Source: Celoporthe dispersa (Eukaryota > Ascomycota > Sordariomycetes > Diaporthales > Cryphonectriaceae). From it: 64,000 nucleotides of DNA. Below the pieces are notes generated by a model that was given only the letters and a program-made list of their open reading frames with translations, ran no database searches and was not told the origin of the DNA. Below are positions 1-12,300 of this stretch, piece after piece. Location: NCBI GenBank assembly GCA_016584495.1, contig WAID01000015.1:2542501-2606500 (forward strand), in the 5' to 3' direction. The position numbers were made by a program, and so were the translations under genes. Each line of letters opens with the position of its first letter. The first letter of the stretch is position 1.

Positions 1-129
1 GACATTCTCATGATACTAATAAAGTAGGCTCTACAAGTGTTAGCAGACAACCATCTGATCAATATGCCCGAAACACATCAAATAGGCTACAATTTCTAGT
101 CGTTAAATCACATTTCCCCATTTCGCGGA

Positions 130-1800
130 CGAGGTGCCCGGCCTCGGAAATGTTGCCATGGGAATTTGTGAGTCTTACGAGGCCTCGCAATCCACTCAAC
201 TAATGATCTTGTTCCAACTCGCCTCTTACTGACTGTACCCGCACAGGCATGGACCTCAAGTACGACCCTCGTGTTTCTCTGCGCTGTCTGAATCGCCCTC
301 CGAGTGACTAAGTGTGTGAGTCTGACCGTTACGTAGCTATGTAGACCACCACCGTTTCCAGTCAGCTGGGAGTGATCACTCCTTTTAGCTGTCGCATACT
401 AATGCTCTCTTGTCACAGCCCGTACAAGCTCGCAGCACATTGGCACGCCTTTGAGTTTGCTTTCCACATCTTAGCAGAGGAAACAAACTCGGTCATCATC
501 GCCATGGCGTAGATAACACGTGAGGATGGCCGCCTGTTCAGCCGTATGCCTGAGGAGCCGGATATGGAGACACTTACTTACTAGTGCGTGGATTGTCAAG
601 AGACCTGCTTTTTTCTTTCTCCTCCCACGGTTGTCCCATCTTTGTTTCCCCTCTCAGACCCTCTACCCTTGATGAGGTCTCTCTCACTCACACACACACA
701 TCCGCACTTATATTGACTTGATTACTCGTTCAGGGCTCAGGGTCTAGCGTCTCGAATCCCTCATCCGAGTCGAAGGCTAAGACGAAGTAATTGTCATCTT
801 TGCTAACCAAACGGGGTGGAAGGCGACATTACCTATGCTGGCACAAGTGCTGTTATTGGGATCAAAGACGAGGGACTTAAGGTCTACGGTCTGCTCGGGC
901 GCAGCATCAAAGATCTTGTTGTTGTCGAAACGGATAATGGACCTTTTGCCAAGTTGGTACAGCAATAATCCGTTGCGTCCGGTGACACAGCCACTCAAGT
1001 ATCCGAAGTATCTCGGAGGCCTCGTCCGAGCGTAGCAGCAGCACCACCATCGAGGCCTCAGAGTACCATGAATACCACCAACCCGTCGCCCAGAACACGC
1101 AGTGAGCAGAGGAGGCCGAGTCCCACGCCGCACATTTCCGACCAAGCGAAGAGGGCGAAGCCACAGTCTCCTAGATACAGATACCGGAGCGGAGGAAGGT
1201 GTCCCCGCCAGGAGGAAGCAGCACAGCGCCTGGCATGGCGGGAGCCGCGCAGCGCCTGACGTCGCAGGAACGAGGCGGCCACAGGCCCATTCGGACCATC
1301 CTCGCACCGAATGTTGCGAATGCGTCGGCGGTGCCGTATAATCCGGATGACGAGACCGAGGTCGAGATCATCTTCCATCCCTCACAGCCGTTCTGGGCAC
1401 AGTGGTCAGGCGATCCATCAGGGGAAGTCCTCCTGTCAAGACACACAGCTCGCCCGGTCAAGCTGCCGACCCGCCAACCCCCCCGACGGTGCAGAGGGCC
1501 ATATCGCACCAGGCAGAAAGAAGTAATAAGGACCACACATCGAGAGCACACAGACACTGCCCGCCGGTCGAGATAGCAGACGAGGGCATGCCTCTCCAGA
1601 GCTTCTCTAGCGATAGCAGGGTCTACGAAGCACCGACGCCGTCTGACGCCTCTCCGCCCACCTCGCCGACGCGGACCTTTGAGCCCAAGACACCCGGGGC
1701 GATGAGGCTCGATATGGACTTTGATAATGTGCTGAAGTCTGCTGCTACTGATAATGATATCAACAGGGGTCGGCATCAAGAGAGGTCTGAGTTTCATTCT
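130..1800 (+). pseudogene. Decayed Nta1-like N-terminal amidase (nitrilase superfamily) copy
   Basis: A degraded paralogue of the NTA1 gene that starts at 2930. Near 130-167 the reading matches the end of NTA1 exon 2 (PGLG..AMGIC). A 13-base exon (about 247-259) would read on as MDLN, and from 419 it reads PYKL...WHAFEFAFHIL. Positions 734-960 match the region containing GTSAVIGI and VYGLLGR.IKDL. The block PDDE.EVEIIF recurs near 1345, and FEPKTPGAM near 1680 matches the far C-terminus. In-frame stops replace Trp codons (GCC TGG in NTA1, GCG TAG here near 508; a second at 581-584 where TACTG is now TACTA at a donor site). Further stops and frame changes follow near 785 and 967. The stops arise by G-to-A change, as expected from repeat-induced point mutation or ordinary decay. 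The N-terminal half and the catalytic Glu and Lys are not recognisable; the window edge may cut it. Confidence 0.8.
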
Positions 1801-2929
1801 GGTTGGTATTTCTGCATCTTGTCTAGATTTTTTCATATCTTATCATGATACTTTTACTGCGAATCATCTCATATTCTCCACCATCATTTTCCACCCTATA
1901 GCATTATTTGAAATTTATTTGCCCTTCATGCTTCGATGCCAGAGTACTTGATCAGACCCCCCCCACCAAACTCCATCCAATCATCTTACACCACATTGAT
2001 AAAAACCACCCCATATAGCTCCACTGTGTATCAATTAATGGCGTTGGTGTAAGTGAATGTCGTTGGACCTGAAGAATTAATAAAGAAAAAAAAGAAGGTC
2101 CTTATATCAATTTAATTTTTTACATGGTCCTGTTTGGCGTCGTTGCTGCTGAGCACACGAGATCCGAGTCCTCCACGTGAGTGAACGCTGTACCAGTATG
2201 CTCACATGGCTTTCCCCGCTTTGCCTCGGCCCCCTGTTCGACACACCTTGAACTCGGCATTGCCAGGCCGTTCTCTCTCAGAACACCAATACAAGAGTGC
2301 TTGCATATCACAATCGAAAGGGGAAAATGTTCGTACAAGGAAAATGCAGGTGCCCAGAAGACAGGGTATCCTGCATGATAGGATCGTACTTGCCGAACAT
2401 TCAACCCAAAGTGGGCTGACAGCCCCCACAGCGCTTAACGCCTCGCAGTCACTGGCTGCTCACCACACCACGTTGCTTCTTTCCACATGCAGCTGGTTCA
2501 GATGTGACGCTACTGTACGGGAAGTCACTGTTGCAATCTGGTGGCCAGGGGTCCACGCGCACATCGTCACATCTGAGCCATGTTCACATCCTTGAGGGAG
2601 GCGTGCAAGTCCCATGTGGGTTATGTTCCGAGGATGTTGGGCTGATCATGCGGGTGCTGCCGATGCACACGAGCCTTCTCTGGCTGTTGTTGGTGGTGTC
2701 TCCCTTTTTGTTCTCTATTCCTTCTTCCCTTTTGGTTCCACTGATTGCTGCTGGTTACGAGGTTGTTGTTTCTATCATTATCCCCTTCGCCCCAGCTCTG
2801 GTAGCCTCTCTCATATATACATACTTTACCACCTTGTCCTAGACAAGACTTTGGTCCGTTTTCTTCTCCTTCTCCTCCTTCTCTCGTCTCGCCGGAGTTG
2901 CGCGTCGCCAGGATACCTTCTTCTTCGAT
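1801..2929. other. Intergenic, probable NTA1 promoter
   Basis: Follows the decayed copy and precedes the NTA1 start codon. It is AT-rich at 1830-2110 (possible old 3' region) and pyrimidine-rich from about 2690 to 2900, as is common just upstream of fungal start codons. I recognise no gene in it. Confidence 0.5.
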
Positions 2930-5900
2930 ATGCGCATAGCATGTCTCCAATTCGCGCCGCAGGTCGGCGACACAGACAATAATCTGAACCGCGCGGATGC
3001 GGTGCTTGCCAAGGCAGACCAGGACGACCTTGACAGTTTGGATCTGATCGTGCTTCCCGAGCTCGCATTCTCGGGTTTGTAACCGCCCTTTTCTCTTTGT
3101 GGTTATTCTTCTTTGGCGACTTTCTGGTGCAAAAAGACGCCTTGTTCTGTTTCCTCGACTCGCGGAGGCTACTGAACTCTGTCGAAAGCAGCGCACCATG
3201 GGAGTGTGCACTAACAAGTGGCTCCCCAGGTTGGAATTTCCAGTCTCCAGAGGACATCGCGCCATACCTGGAGCCGTCTGGGTCCGGCATCAGCTCGCTC
3301 TGGGCTCGCACCGTAGCCCTCAAGCACAACACCAGCGTCCTCGTCGGCTACCCTGAAAAGGTAGACGTATCAGGACACTATCAAGCCCACCCTGAGTTCT
3401 ACAACTCGGCTATCCTTGTGAACGGCGACGGCGAGACCGTGGCAAACTACCGCAAGACGTTTCTGTATCGACTGGACGAGGTGTGGGCCGATGAAGGACA
3501 GGGTTTCTTTGGTGGCCCGATCCCAGGGCTGGGAAAGACGGCCATTGGTATCTGTAAGTCAACAGCGTGGTGTTCTACCTCGTCGAGGATCCCTTCTCCA
3601 AGCGATCTCCCTTTCCGGTACATATATATAAAGATATGACTGACAATTATGAACCCAAAAGGCACCGACATCAACCCGTACAGGCTCGAGGCACCCTGGC
3701 ACGCCTTCGAATTCGCGTTCCACATCCTCGAGGTCCGCGCGAGCCTCGTCATCGTCACCATGGCCTGGCTCACGGGCGAGGACTGCGAGCAGTTCACCCA
3801 GTTCCCCGACGAGCCGGACATGGAGGCGCTCGCCTACTGGGCCCAGCGCCTGGAGCCTGTCATCAGGGACGAGTCTCGTGACGAGATCATTATCGTCTTC
3901 TGCAACAGAACCGGGATCGAGGATGAGGCTGTCTACTCCGGGACCAGTGCGGTCCTTGGCATCCACCAGGGGCAAGTCAGCGTGTATGGCCTGCTTGGTC
4001 GGGGCGTCAAGGATCTCTTGGTCGTGGATACCGATGATCCTCCTCTGGCGAATTTGATCCTGCGCGAGGAGAAGTTCTACTTGAGTCCACTGGAGCATGA
4101 GACGAAGAACGGGACACAGGGCCGTGGTGTCGATGACCTGCTACCAAGCCCCTTGCCGATAGATGCCGACGACAGGACACCGACAAAGTACCTCTCAGAG
4201 GAGCCGATCTCGGAATATGAGCCAAGGAATGTTGATGTTGAGCAGCGCCCTAAGTCATCCTCTTCCCTGGCCTTCAGCGCGCATATCGCCCTGAGTCCTG
4301 ACAACATAACGCCCGCCGCACGAGACCCAACGACAACATCCCCGACAGCAAGATCCCAACTTGATGCCTCGACTCCTCGCTTAGTCAGAGACACGGTGGA
4401 TAGCGAAGTCCTGAATATGGAGGAGGAGGAGGAGTTCTTCGAAGGAGTGCGTGTCCATGACTGTACTACAGGACTCTTGGCTCGATCTCAAGAAGAAGCT
4501 GAGAGGGCATCATCTGTCCCGAGCCTAGACGCCGAGGCCGAAAGGACCTGTCGAACAGAGGAGCCAGAGGACGTCCCGACATCAAGACCCAGAGAACCTG
4601 TCCATGATATCGGAATACCAACACTAGCCAGGCCATCCTCTCCCAAGTCGCGCAACATCAGCAGGGAAGGGCGGCCCAGACAGCGTCTGTCTGGCGCGGC
4701 ACAGCCGGAACTCACTGCTGCAGCGCTGGACTGGCGTGCTGACGCTGCTCAACGGCGAGCACAGTCTGCAGTGGCGCAACCGCAGGATCACAGGAGAACG
4801 TCGGTGTCTCCCAGGCCAGAGCTGACCAAGTCGTCACGCAGTGCAAGTTTGTCCAGCCGATATCCTGGCGTGGACGACGAGCTGCTTGGGCGAGCACTCG
4901 ACTTCTACCTCAGGTCCATTGCTCTCGACATGAGGGACGAGATTGTGGTCTCTGGTGATCACGTCTCCCGGCTAGAAGGCACGAGGAATGGTCAAGCCCT
5001 GATTCGCGAGGATACTGCAAGCCCAACCTCTCCATACCAGCGTTGCTTGTCTTCAGGTCCAGGCAGGTCAGCCTCAGCTGATGAACCAAGGCGCAGCCCT
5101 GTCGAGAGCGTCGACGCACGGCTCGACCATCAACAGGCCCATGCAAAGCTCTGGAAGGAGATCTCAAAGCTTGTGGAGGAGCACGTGGGATCAAGCGAGT
5201 CCAGGGAGGACCTCCGAGGGCGACGTCGCAGCCGCAGTGCTAATCAGACCGAAACTCGACCGACTAAGGGTGATTCTTCGCCTGTCCTGTCGCCGGCACC
5301 ATCAAAATGCGGACAAGTACACAGTCGTAATAGCGACACCTCCAGACAGGCCTCGCGAGAGAGCCCAAGCACGTCGACCTCAAGACGGACATCGCCGTCG
5401 CACACGGCACCAAGAGACAATATACCGATTCGTTCAGTAAAAGACCCATCCCTAGGGCCGCCCTCAGACCCTGATGATGAGATCGTCGCCGAGATTATCT
5501 TTCGCCGCCCTAACTGTGCCGCTGTTGGTAATCCTAGAGACGCCCCGGGTCGGGGAGCCCGGCGCGCAGATACACGCCACTGGCAGCACGGGTGTAGGTA
5601 GACCTGGCCAAACACAAGACTGCGACGAGACATCCGCCCGGCACAGCTTCCAGCGCCCGCTGTCTGACGGCGAGAGCGAGAAGACGCCGACAATTACCCG
5701 CTCTGCGGCCGCAAGACAAGACCTGGACTCCTTGGTTCTACAGACGTCGGTCGAAGATCTGGGTGATGAGCTGCAGGCTCCTCCGCACCTCTCGACGGCT
5801 TCCATTCACACCCTGAGCTCCTATGAGGCATCGCCGGTGACGCCTCCTCCCCCCTGGCTCGTTTGAGCCGAGGACCCCAAAAGCCATGATCCTTGGTCTG

Positions 5901-6011
5901 GACTGTCCGGCCGTCGACCCTCTCGCAATGGCTCGGGCTAGATTCCCGGAGCAGTCTCTGGGCGAGAGGATAGCAGGACATGCCGAGAGGCCTCGAGGTG
6001 CCTTGCCCTGA
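2930..6011 (+). CDS. NTA1: Protein N-terminal asparagine/glutamine amidohydrolase (Nta1 family)
   Basis: Nta1 deamidates N-terminal Asn and Gln of proteins, feeding them into the Arg/N-degron pathway. Exons are 2930-3074, 3230-3553 and 3662 onward. Introns are 155 and 108 bases; the first has a CTAAC branch site near 3211. The nitrilase catalytic triad is visible: Glu44 in LPELAFSG, Lys124 in NYRKTFLY and Cys157 in GICTDINPY. The second intron splits the Cys codon (T|GC), which fixes the splice. The core ends near ILREEKFYLSPLE; about 480 residues of Ser/Arg/Pro-rich, apparently disordered sequence follow. The frame open from 3662 stops at 5601, but PDDEIVAEIIF (about 5470) is followed by protein-like sequence in the next frame. 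That frame moves once more at a six-C run (5849-5854) to read SFEPRTPKAM up to the stop at 6009-6011. The upstream decayed copy also has FEPKTPGAM, so the real C-terminus is probably here. One small unseen intron or base errors must explain the two shifts. Confidence 0.85.
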
Positions 6012-9000
6012 CGTATTCCTCTTCTCAAGTATATTGTGTTGGCGTTCTCTGTGGGAAACACTAGGAAAATGTAACTCGGCCCTACTGGGCGGTGCATGCA
6101 TGTCGAGAGTGACAGCGTAGGATCTGTGTATAATTATTATGATGATTTGATGTCCAGCTATGGTCAACCTACAAAGGGGTTCTCGATCTCATAAAATTTC
6201 CCCCCTTCTTCTCGAGACATACTTAAACATGTGCCGTGTGATGACCACCAGGTATTGTCGTCATGAATACAGCCTGACACAGCCACGGTGGCCTTTCCGC
6301 GTGCGTGTCTGCACAATCTGCACTGTCAATCATCTCGGTGACATGCGTCGCGACATTGCGACGCTGAGAAACGATTCTTTAAGCTCCACGATGCGAGTTT
6401 CAGACTCACAAGCCTGCAGAAAAGAAGAAGAAAAAAACAGGATCTACGCCCCGGATTCTCCGTCAACCCCTCCCCCTAGATCAGATGGTGATTTGTCCAA
6501 GTTGTCCTGTGTGTGCACAGGAGAGAAATTGACGAATTTGAAGATCTGGGCCCTTACTTCGAAGGTCTCCCTCGAGAATAGCCACCTCGTCCAACACTTT
6601 TATTGCAATTGGCCATAATATGGTCATCATTCCGAAAAAAAGCACATGCCTATTTTAGGCGAAATGGTGCTCCGTTGCAGCCCGGTCCCATCCCCTGACA
6701 TCGATCTCCGGGCCTTCATCAATTCCGCTTTGATCCTCTCACGCACCGTGATCAGAAAGAAAAAAGGAAAGAGAAAAAAAAAAACACGATTCTCTGCAGA
6801 TCACGCCATTCGGTCCTGTAGACGAGTTTTGATGCATGAAACCGATGACAGATCGTCAGAAGCTGGAGCTCGCTTGAGCAGACGAGCCTGGAGGTAGGCT
6901 ACCTGGCCGCCGCCTCTTTAGGATTGTCTGTCGATCTTGACGGACACAAGTGCTAGAAGAGCTTGTCATAGACATGAACCTGCTATTCTGAACAAGACGT
7001 CAACGAAAAGATCCGGTCGCTTTTCCTCGAGACGGTCTTGCGCCTGAAACCGACCCATCGTGGCTCCATCATCGCCCACAGCCACAGCACTTGCTCGACC
7101 TGGGGTTTCGACGGTAACTATCGAGCCTCGCAGACAGGATCCCATGCATCTTCTCTCGCGCGCTATGCCGCAGCGCCGTCGAATCCTCAAACATCGTATT
7201 CAGTCTTCCCGTCCATGGATGAACCCTCGGGAACGGACTTCGTACCCGCGTAAACAGGCATACCGCGACCCAGCCTAAGCCCTCCCTCCTCGGCCGTCCC
7301 GAAAGGAAGAAGAAGAAGAAGAAAAAAAGGGAAGGAAACGAACGCCAATTCACCTGACACACGCCGGTCCAAGGCGCATGAGATACCATACAAGATAATT
7401 CCCACAGGTAGCGCGCCGTGAACAGGGTCTAGCGCGAGCTGTCAGTGTTTTGAGTAGAACGAATGTTTCGATCAGAAAGCAGAACAAGCAAAAACAAATT
7501 GTGGGCTTGGGGTTGCCTTATCGCCTGGCGGCAGAAACATTTTGTGGGCGGGCCCTTTATATCTGGAACGACTGGGCTTCGGTGCCAAGCCGCCTCTTTC
7601 CGGAAAAACTCGTCCATGATATGAGTAGGTCCGCTCACGTAGTGACCTGGACATCGCTTCATAGAGTTTGCTTCCACTGAGGGCAGGCGCGCAGCCTTGC
7701 GCCTCATATCCGCGCTTCGTTGCCTCCCCCCCCCCCCCCAAGGCCTCCCTGCATGAGCTCGCCTCTGGCCTTATTCTCGGCCGGAAGGGACCATACTCGC
7801 AAGCGACAACCTTTTCCCCATAGTTACGAGGCAATATCCTCAGAGTGGCTCTGCGCTAAAGAGGAAATCGAATGTAACCGCGTCAGTGCGTCTTGAGATT
7901 CCCATATCCACACGTGGTGTAGCGCGCTCGCGCTCGCTGAGCGGGGGTCGCTCTTATACTTACCCTCTGTCGAGCCAAGGCCATGTGGGCGAGGCTGTCT
8001 TGTCTGCCTGTCTGCACCGCTCCATGTGGCTGACTGGTCGTGGCAGATGCGCCTGAACAATGAATCGCCTGTAAACCTTGGAGGATCGGACGGGCGGGTG
8101 GAGGGGCAGAGGAGAACGACGAGGCTGGTCCCCCACATGCAAAGGCTTGCGCGGTGGGGATTGGGAAGGTTTCTTCCGTAGCAGGGGGATGAGATATCGT
8201 CGTGAGGGAGCCATGGACGTAGAGACAATCCTCTCTTTCATTGTGATGCGCACAAGACCCGGCAGAGACTTCAGCTGGGGCGACCAGGCGCCGTATACAC
8301 CACCACCGTCCGCAGCTCTCCCTCGCGAGGCTGGCTCTCTCTCTGCTCGTTGACCGCCATCAAGCACAGAAGTGGCGAGGCTGACCCAGCGGTGAGAAAA
8401 AGAAACGAAAAAGAAAGAAAAAAAAAGTCCAGAGCGGTATGACCGACAGAAATAGCACACGAAAGCCTTCTGGAATGTTCTCCCCCCCCCCTCTCTCACT
8501 CTCTCCCAAAAACCCCATTCAGGCGCATGATGTTGTTGCAACTGGCAGACCGCCCGCCTAACTGTAGACCGCCACCTCACGATGAGGCTTCTAAACGACC
8601 CGGGCCCCAAGGAGAGGCACAACAAGGCTAGCACGGACTCCCGAATGGATCACACGGCCGATAGACAAGACGCCACGCGGATCGTCAGATTCTCAAATGA
8701 GGATAGGCGGGCAGATCGTATGTGAACCGGGGCCACCTTGCGCATCGTGAGCTCCTATTTTTTTTTTTAAATCCCTTGTCCCCTCCCCCTGGTTACCTCG
8801 TAAGCGAGCGTTTTCCACTTGGCCTCCTCCCGTGGCACCGTTTCTCTTGGAATACTTCTTGGGCGCGAGTGGTGTTTGGTCTCCACCCAGCACATGAGGA
8901 CCCTGGAGGTCGATGGCGAGTCATTTCCCATGATGGCCGCAGTTCTTCTTCCAACTCCACACCGGCGGGGTGGGGGAGAGGCTGGGAGGCGAGGAGGAAG

Positions 9001-9214
9001 GGGGCAAGAGGGTGAACAACGCGTCAAGCGCGTTCGAGCTAGGCTTCGCTGTCGCCGGCATGCTGCAAATGCAAGGGGCTAGGGAAAATCTCCGCAGGCC
9101 CCACCGTCACCGCTCCTGGGCGGCGGTCGACGGAAGAGGGCTCCACTGCGCTCTGCGTTATGGATATAAGTTGTTTGGTGGCGATGGCTTTCAACAACAA
9201 GCGCCTTCACCGGC
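6012..9214. other. Gene-poor intergenic stretch
   Basis: About 3.2 kb with no reading frame I recognise. It contains a 14-C run at 7726-7739, several A-rich and CT-rich stretches and short unrelated open frames on both strands. No transposon ends or RNA genes were seen. Confidence 0.5.
7726..7739. repeat. 14-C homopolymer
   Basis: A pure C run in gene-poor DNA; one of several long homopolymers in the window. Confidence 0.9.
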
Positions 9215-9307
9215 GCCCGGCTAGCTCAATCGGTAGAGCGTGAGACTCTTAATAGGGTTTCCGATTCTGAAATCTCAAGGTTGTGGGTTCGACCCCCACG
9301 TCGGGCT
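9215..9307 (+). tRNA. tRNA-Lys (anticodon CTT) with a 20-nt intron
   Basis: A full cloverleaf can be drawn. The acceptor stem pairs 9215-9221 (GCCCGGC) with 9300-9306 (GTCGGGC, one G-T wobble). The D arm is GCTCAATCGGTAGAGC. The anticodon stem is TGAGA (9241-9245) with TCTCA (9273-9277), and the anticodon CTT is at 9248-9250. The T arm is GTGGG-TTCGACC-CCCAC. The extra bases after anticodon position 37 (9252-9271) form a canonical nuclear tRNA intron. It stands alone in a gene-poor region. Confidence 0.95.
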
Positions 9308-12300
9308 CAATTCCCGTCGAATGACTTCATTTTTTCTTCTTTTGTTCTTTTTCTTTTTCCCTTTGGATCCTTTCCGTAGGTGTCGCTAGGATGATGATCA
9401 AGAGGCATGGGTGCTAAAGTTTTGGTGACCTTGATTGTAGTGTGTTCTGAAAATGAATTTTTTTTAAACCGGACCCTGCGGGAATAGACTTTTGGCAGCA
9501 TGAACTTTCGTTCTGTTTCGTGTCAGAAGATGATGGTGTACCGTACATGCATGGTATGCAAGTAGGCAGTGCTATCAGCGAATGACTGGGCGAAGTTCTT
9601 GTTCTCATGTTCCGCCGTGAGCATACCAGCCAGCGCCGCCTTGTGCTCTGGCGTGTGCAGGATGCAGGCCAGCTCCCCACTGGCTCAGCTCCGATATGGG
9701 ATGATGCACTGAGTAAAAGTTGACACACTCTCTCACGCTCGTAGCCGCCAATCCGGTTCAAGAGAACAAGGTGTAGGACTCGAAAGTTCGCCCCAGCCCC
9801 ACGCCGCGACAAGACCCAAGCCACCCTCGAAAAGGCTATCCTGGGGATTAGCCAGTCTACTATAGTAGCTGGCAGGTCATGGGAAGCATATAATACCAAG
9901 CTCACGTCACTGTGTTACTTCTTCACAACATAACCGTTTTATGCTTGGCGTGCGCTTGACATATCCGGGAACGGCGTTGAGGAATCACTTATACAACCAA
10001 GGTTATGACTCGAGTGAGATGTCCAGTCAGGAGACACCGCAGGCGGGACGGCACAGGCTCAGATACAAGCTGAGACCGGACTGACTTTTGATCGAGGGTC
10101 AGTTGACCGCTCAGCTCCGCGGAACTAATTAGCTGACCTACCTAGCATGCAGTCCCGACACGCTGGTACTTACGATGTAGCGGCCGACGACGTTGAAGAT
10201 TTCAGCAAGCAGCGGGCTACCCGATGCGTCCAAGTGTGTGGCTTGTCTTGTTCGTGGGATCCAAGAATAGAATTAAGCTTTGGTTCCCACATCCCAAGCA
10301 CACCAGCCACCTGCGGCTGGTGCGACCGACCGGGGGAGGTGGGAGGTGGGACCCTCCGCAGGCGCCCCTATGACGACATTTTTTTTACTCTGTGGCAGAC
10401 AGAGTTGCAGATCATGGCGCCATGCTCCCTCCTGTCCCTGCTTTCTTTTCTGTGCCGTTGGGCGCAGAGGGCGGCCCCAGGGAGCGCGAAACCTTGATAA
10501 TTGAACTGACTGACTGACTGGCCCCCCCCCCCCCCCCGGTGGCTCTTCCTCGCCTCCCAAAGAAAGGAGGCTGGCAAACAGGGCAGACTAAACGAATTGA
10601 CGTAGCCGGGCAGCCGGACTGGTAGACAGAGAGCTATAGACGGTGGTGCCCTCTTCCATCACCGTACATATTTTAGCACCAGATGGTCGAGTCGCATGCT
10701 GAATTCCAAGGCGAAGAAGGTGGCGGCCGATGCAAGATGACGGCGGGCGCTTCGTCAGAACCAAGACGATAAGAAATTCGCAAAACAGCCTCTTAGGAGG
10801 GAGTGCATTTTTGCCAAGTTTGTTTTTACTTTCTTTCTTTTCCTTCTATCGTCATCCGTCGAGGCCGCCTAGCTGATTGATGCGCACACACATACACGCG
10901 AGTCCCACAGTCGTCACATTGTGTAATCTTGTAAGGAGAGAAAAAGAGTGGGATGGGATGGGGAGGGGAGGGATTGACAAGTCCTCGAAACGGATCAGCG
11001 GCTACTCTGCAAGGTCTTCTTTCTTCCGTTTCGCTCGGTCAACGTTTTAGTTTGCGAATGGGGGTGTCATGCGCCATGGTGCACCCACCACAAGGCTGAA
11101 TCATGAGAAACTCTGCGAACTGAATTGTTTTCGATAAGTTTCGGCTGGTCTGGTTGTTGGGCCGCCCGGCTTCAGGCAAAACGGTGGTGTGCGTGTGTCC
11201 CCTCCCCCTCGCAGCCTTGAGGAGACACTAGCAAAGCTGCAAACGGATGCTGCCTGGCAATAGTGCACGCCATCTATCGACTTTGCGACCGGCACCCCGT
11301 TTGCGTTGTGTTTTCGACAAGGTCTTGGCCTGGGCGGCGCATTATCTGGCCTGTAGTGTCGTCAGGTGGTGGCTGCCCCGGAATGGTGCCTCCATCTCTC
11401 TCTCTCTCTCTCGGTGGATGGAAGAGGGCTGCTGCATGGACGAATTACCATAGTCACATCTGATAGGGGGGACTGCAGCGGGAAACGCTTCTGCGATAGG
11501 AAAATGTTTCATGTCGCTGATTGGCCTCTGCCTACAAAGGCAAGTCTTGACTAGAATCCCTGCGCCCCTGCAGATCACTGGCCAGGGAGTGAGCAGTGCC
11601 GGACAAGGGTGAGGAGGAAGAGGGAGAAGGAGGAGAGGAAGAAGAAAAAGGTTCAGCGGGCGCCAAAGTAGCATAGCAAGCGGGGGCCATCCCATCGATT
11701 TCGATTTCGATTTCGTTTCCTTACGAACCAGAGGATATCTCTCAGATAGGGGGCAGCCGATTGAGGTGTGAGGTTGCGAGAGAAATAAAATGACGGTCTC
11801 GAAGATGAGGATGAGCAGGAAGGAGGGCTGTGAGAGAGCAAGCGTGGCCCCATCGGTAATCCGGTTGTGGACAGGTGATCAGAAAAGCCCATGCCGTAGC
11901 TACATGCTAAGTGCCTTGGCGGTTGGGAAAATCATCGCCCAGAAGGTGACCACCCACCACGGCCGCCCGATAGAGATCACACACCTCCTGCGGCCGTTTC
12001 GGGCTGTGATTCGTGGAAGCACCCCCGGCACCATCCCCCCAGAGTCAGACTTTCCTCGCGAGCCCACGCAAGCCCACGCGGAGGAAGGCCATCCAGGGCG
12101 GCCCATGAGCGGTCCAGGACGGCCGCTGCAGGTCCGCTGCCTACAGATCAGGGTTGGTCAGTAACCCACACACACACACACACACCTACACACAACACTG
12201 CTACTCGCTGTCCGTCAATAAGGAGAGATTGGCGAGAGGCGGCTCTGACTGGCTCGGGTTTCTTGGTTCGGCTGTTGCTCTTCATGCTGCAACCACTTTA

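Noticed and set aside
3447..4098. Minus-strand open frames overlapping NTA1
   Set aside because: They are antisense shadows of the amidase exons, whose catalytic residues and splice sites are clear on the plus strand.
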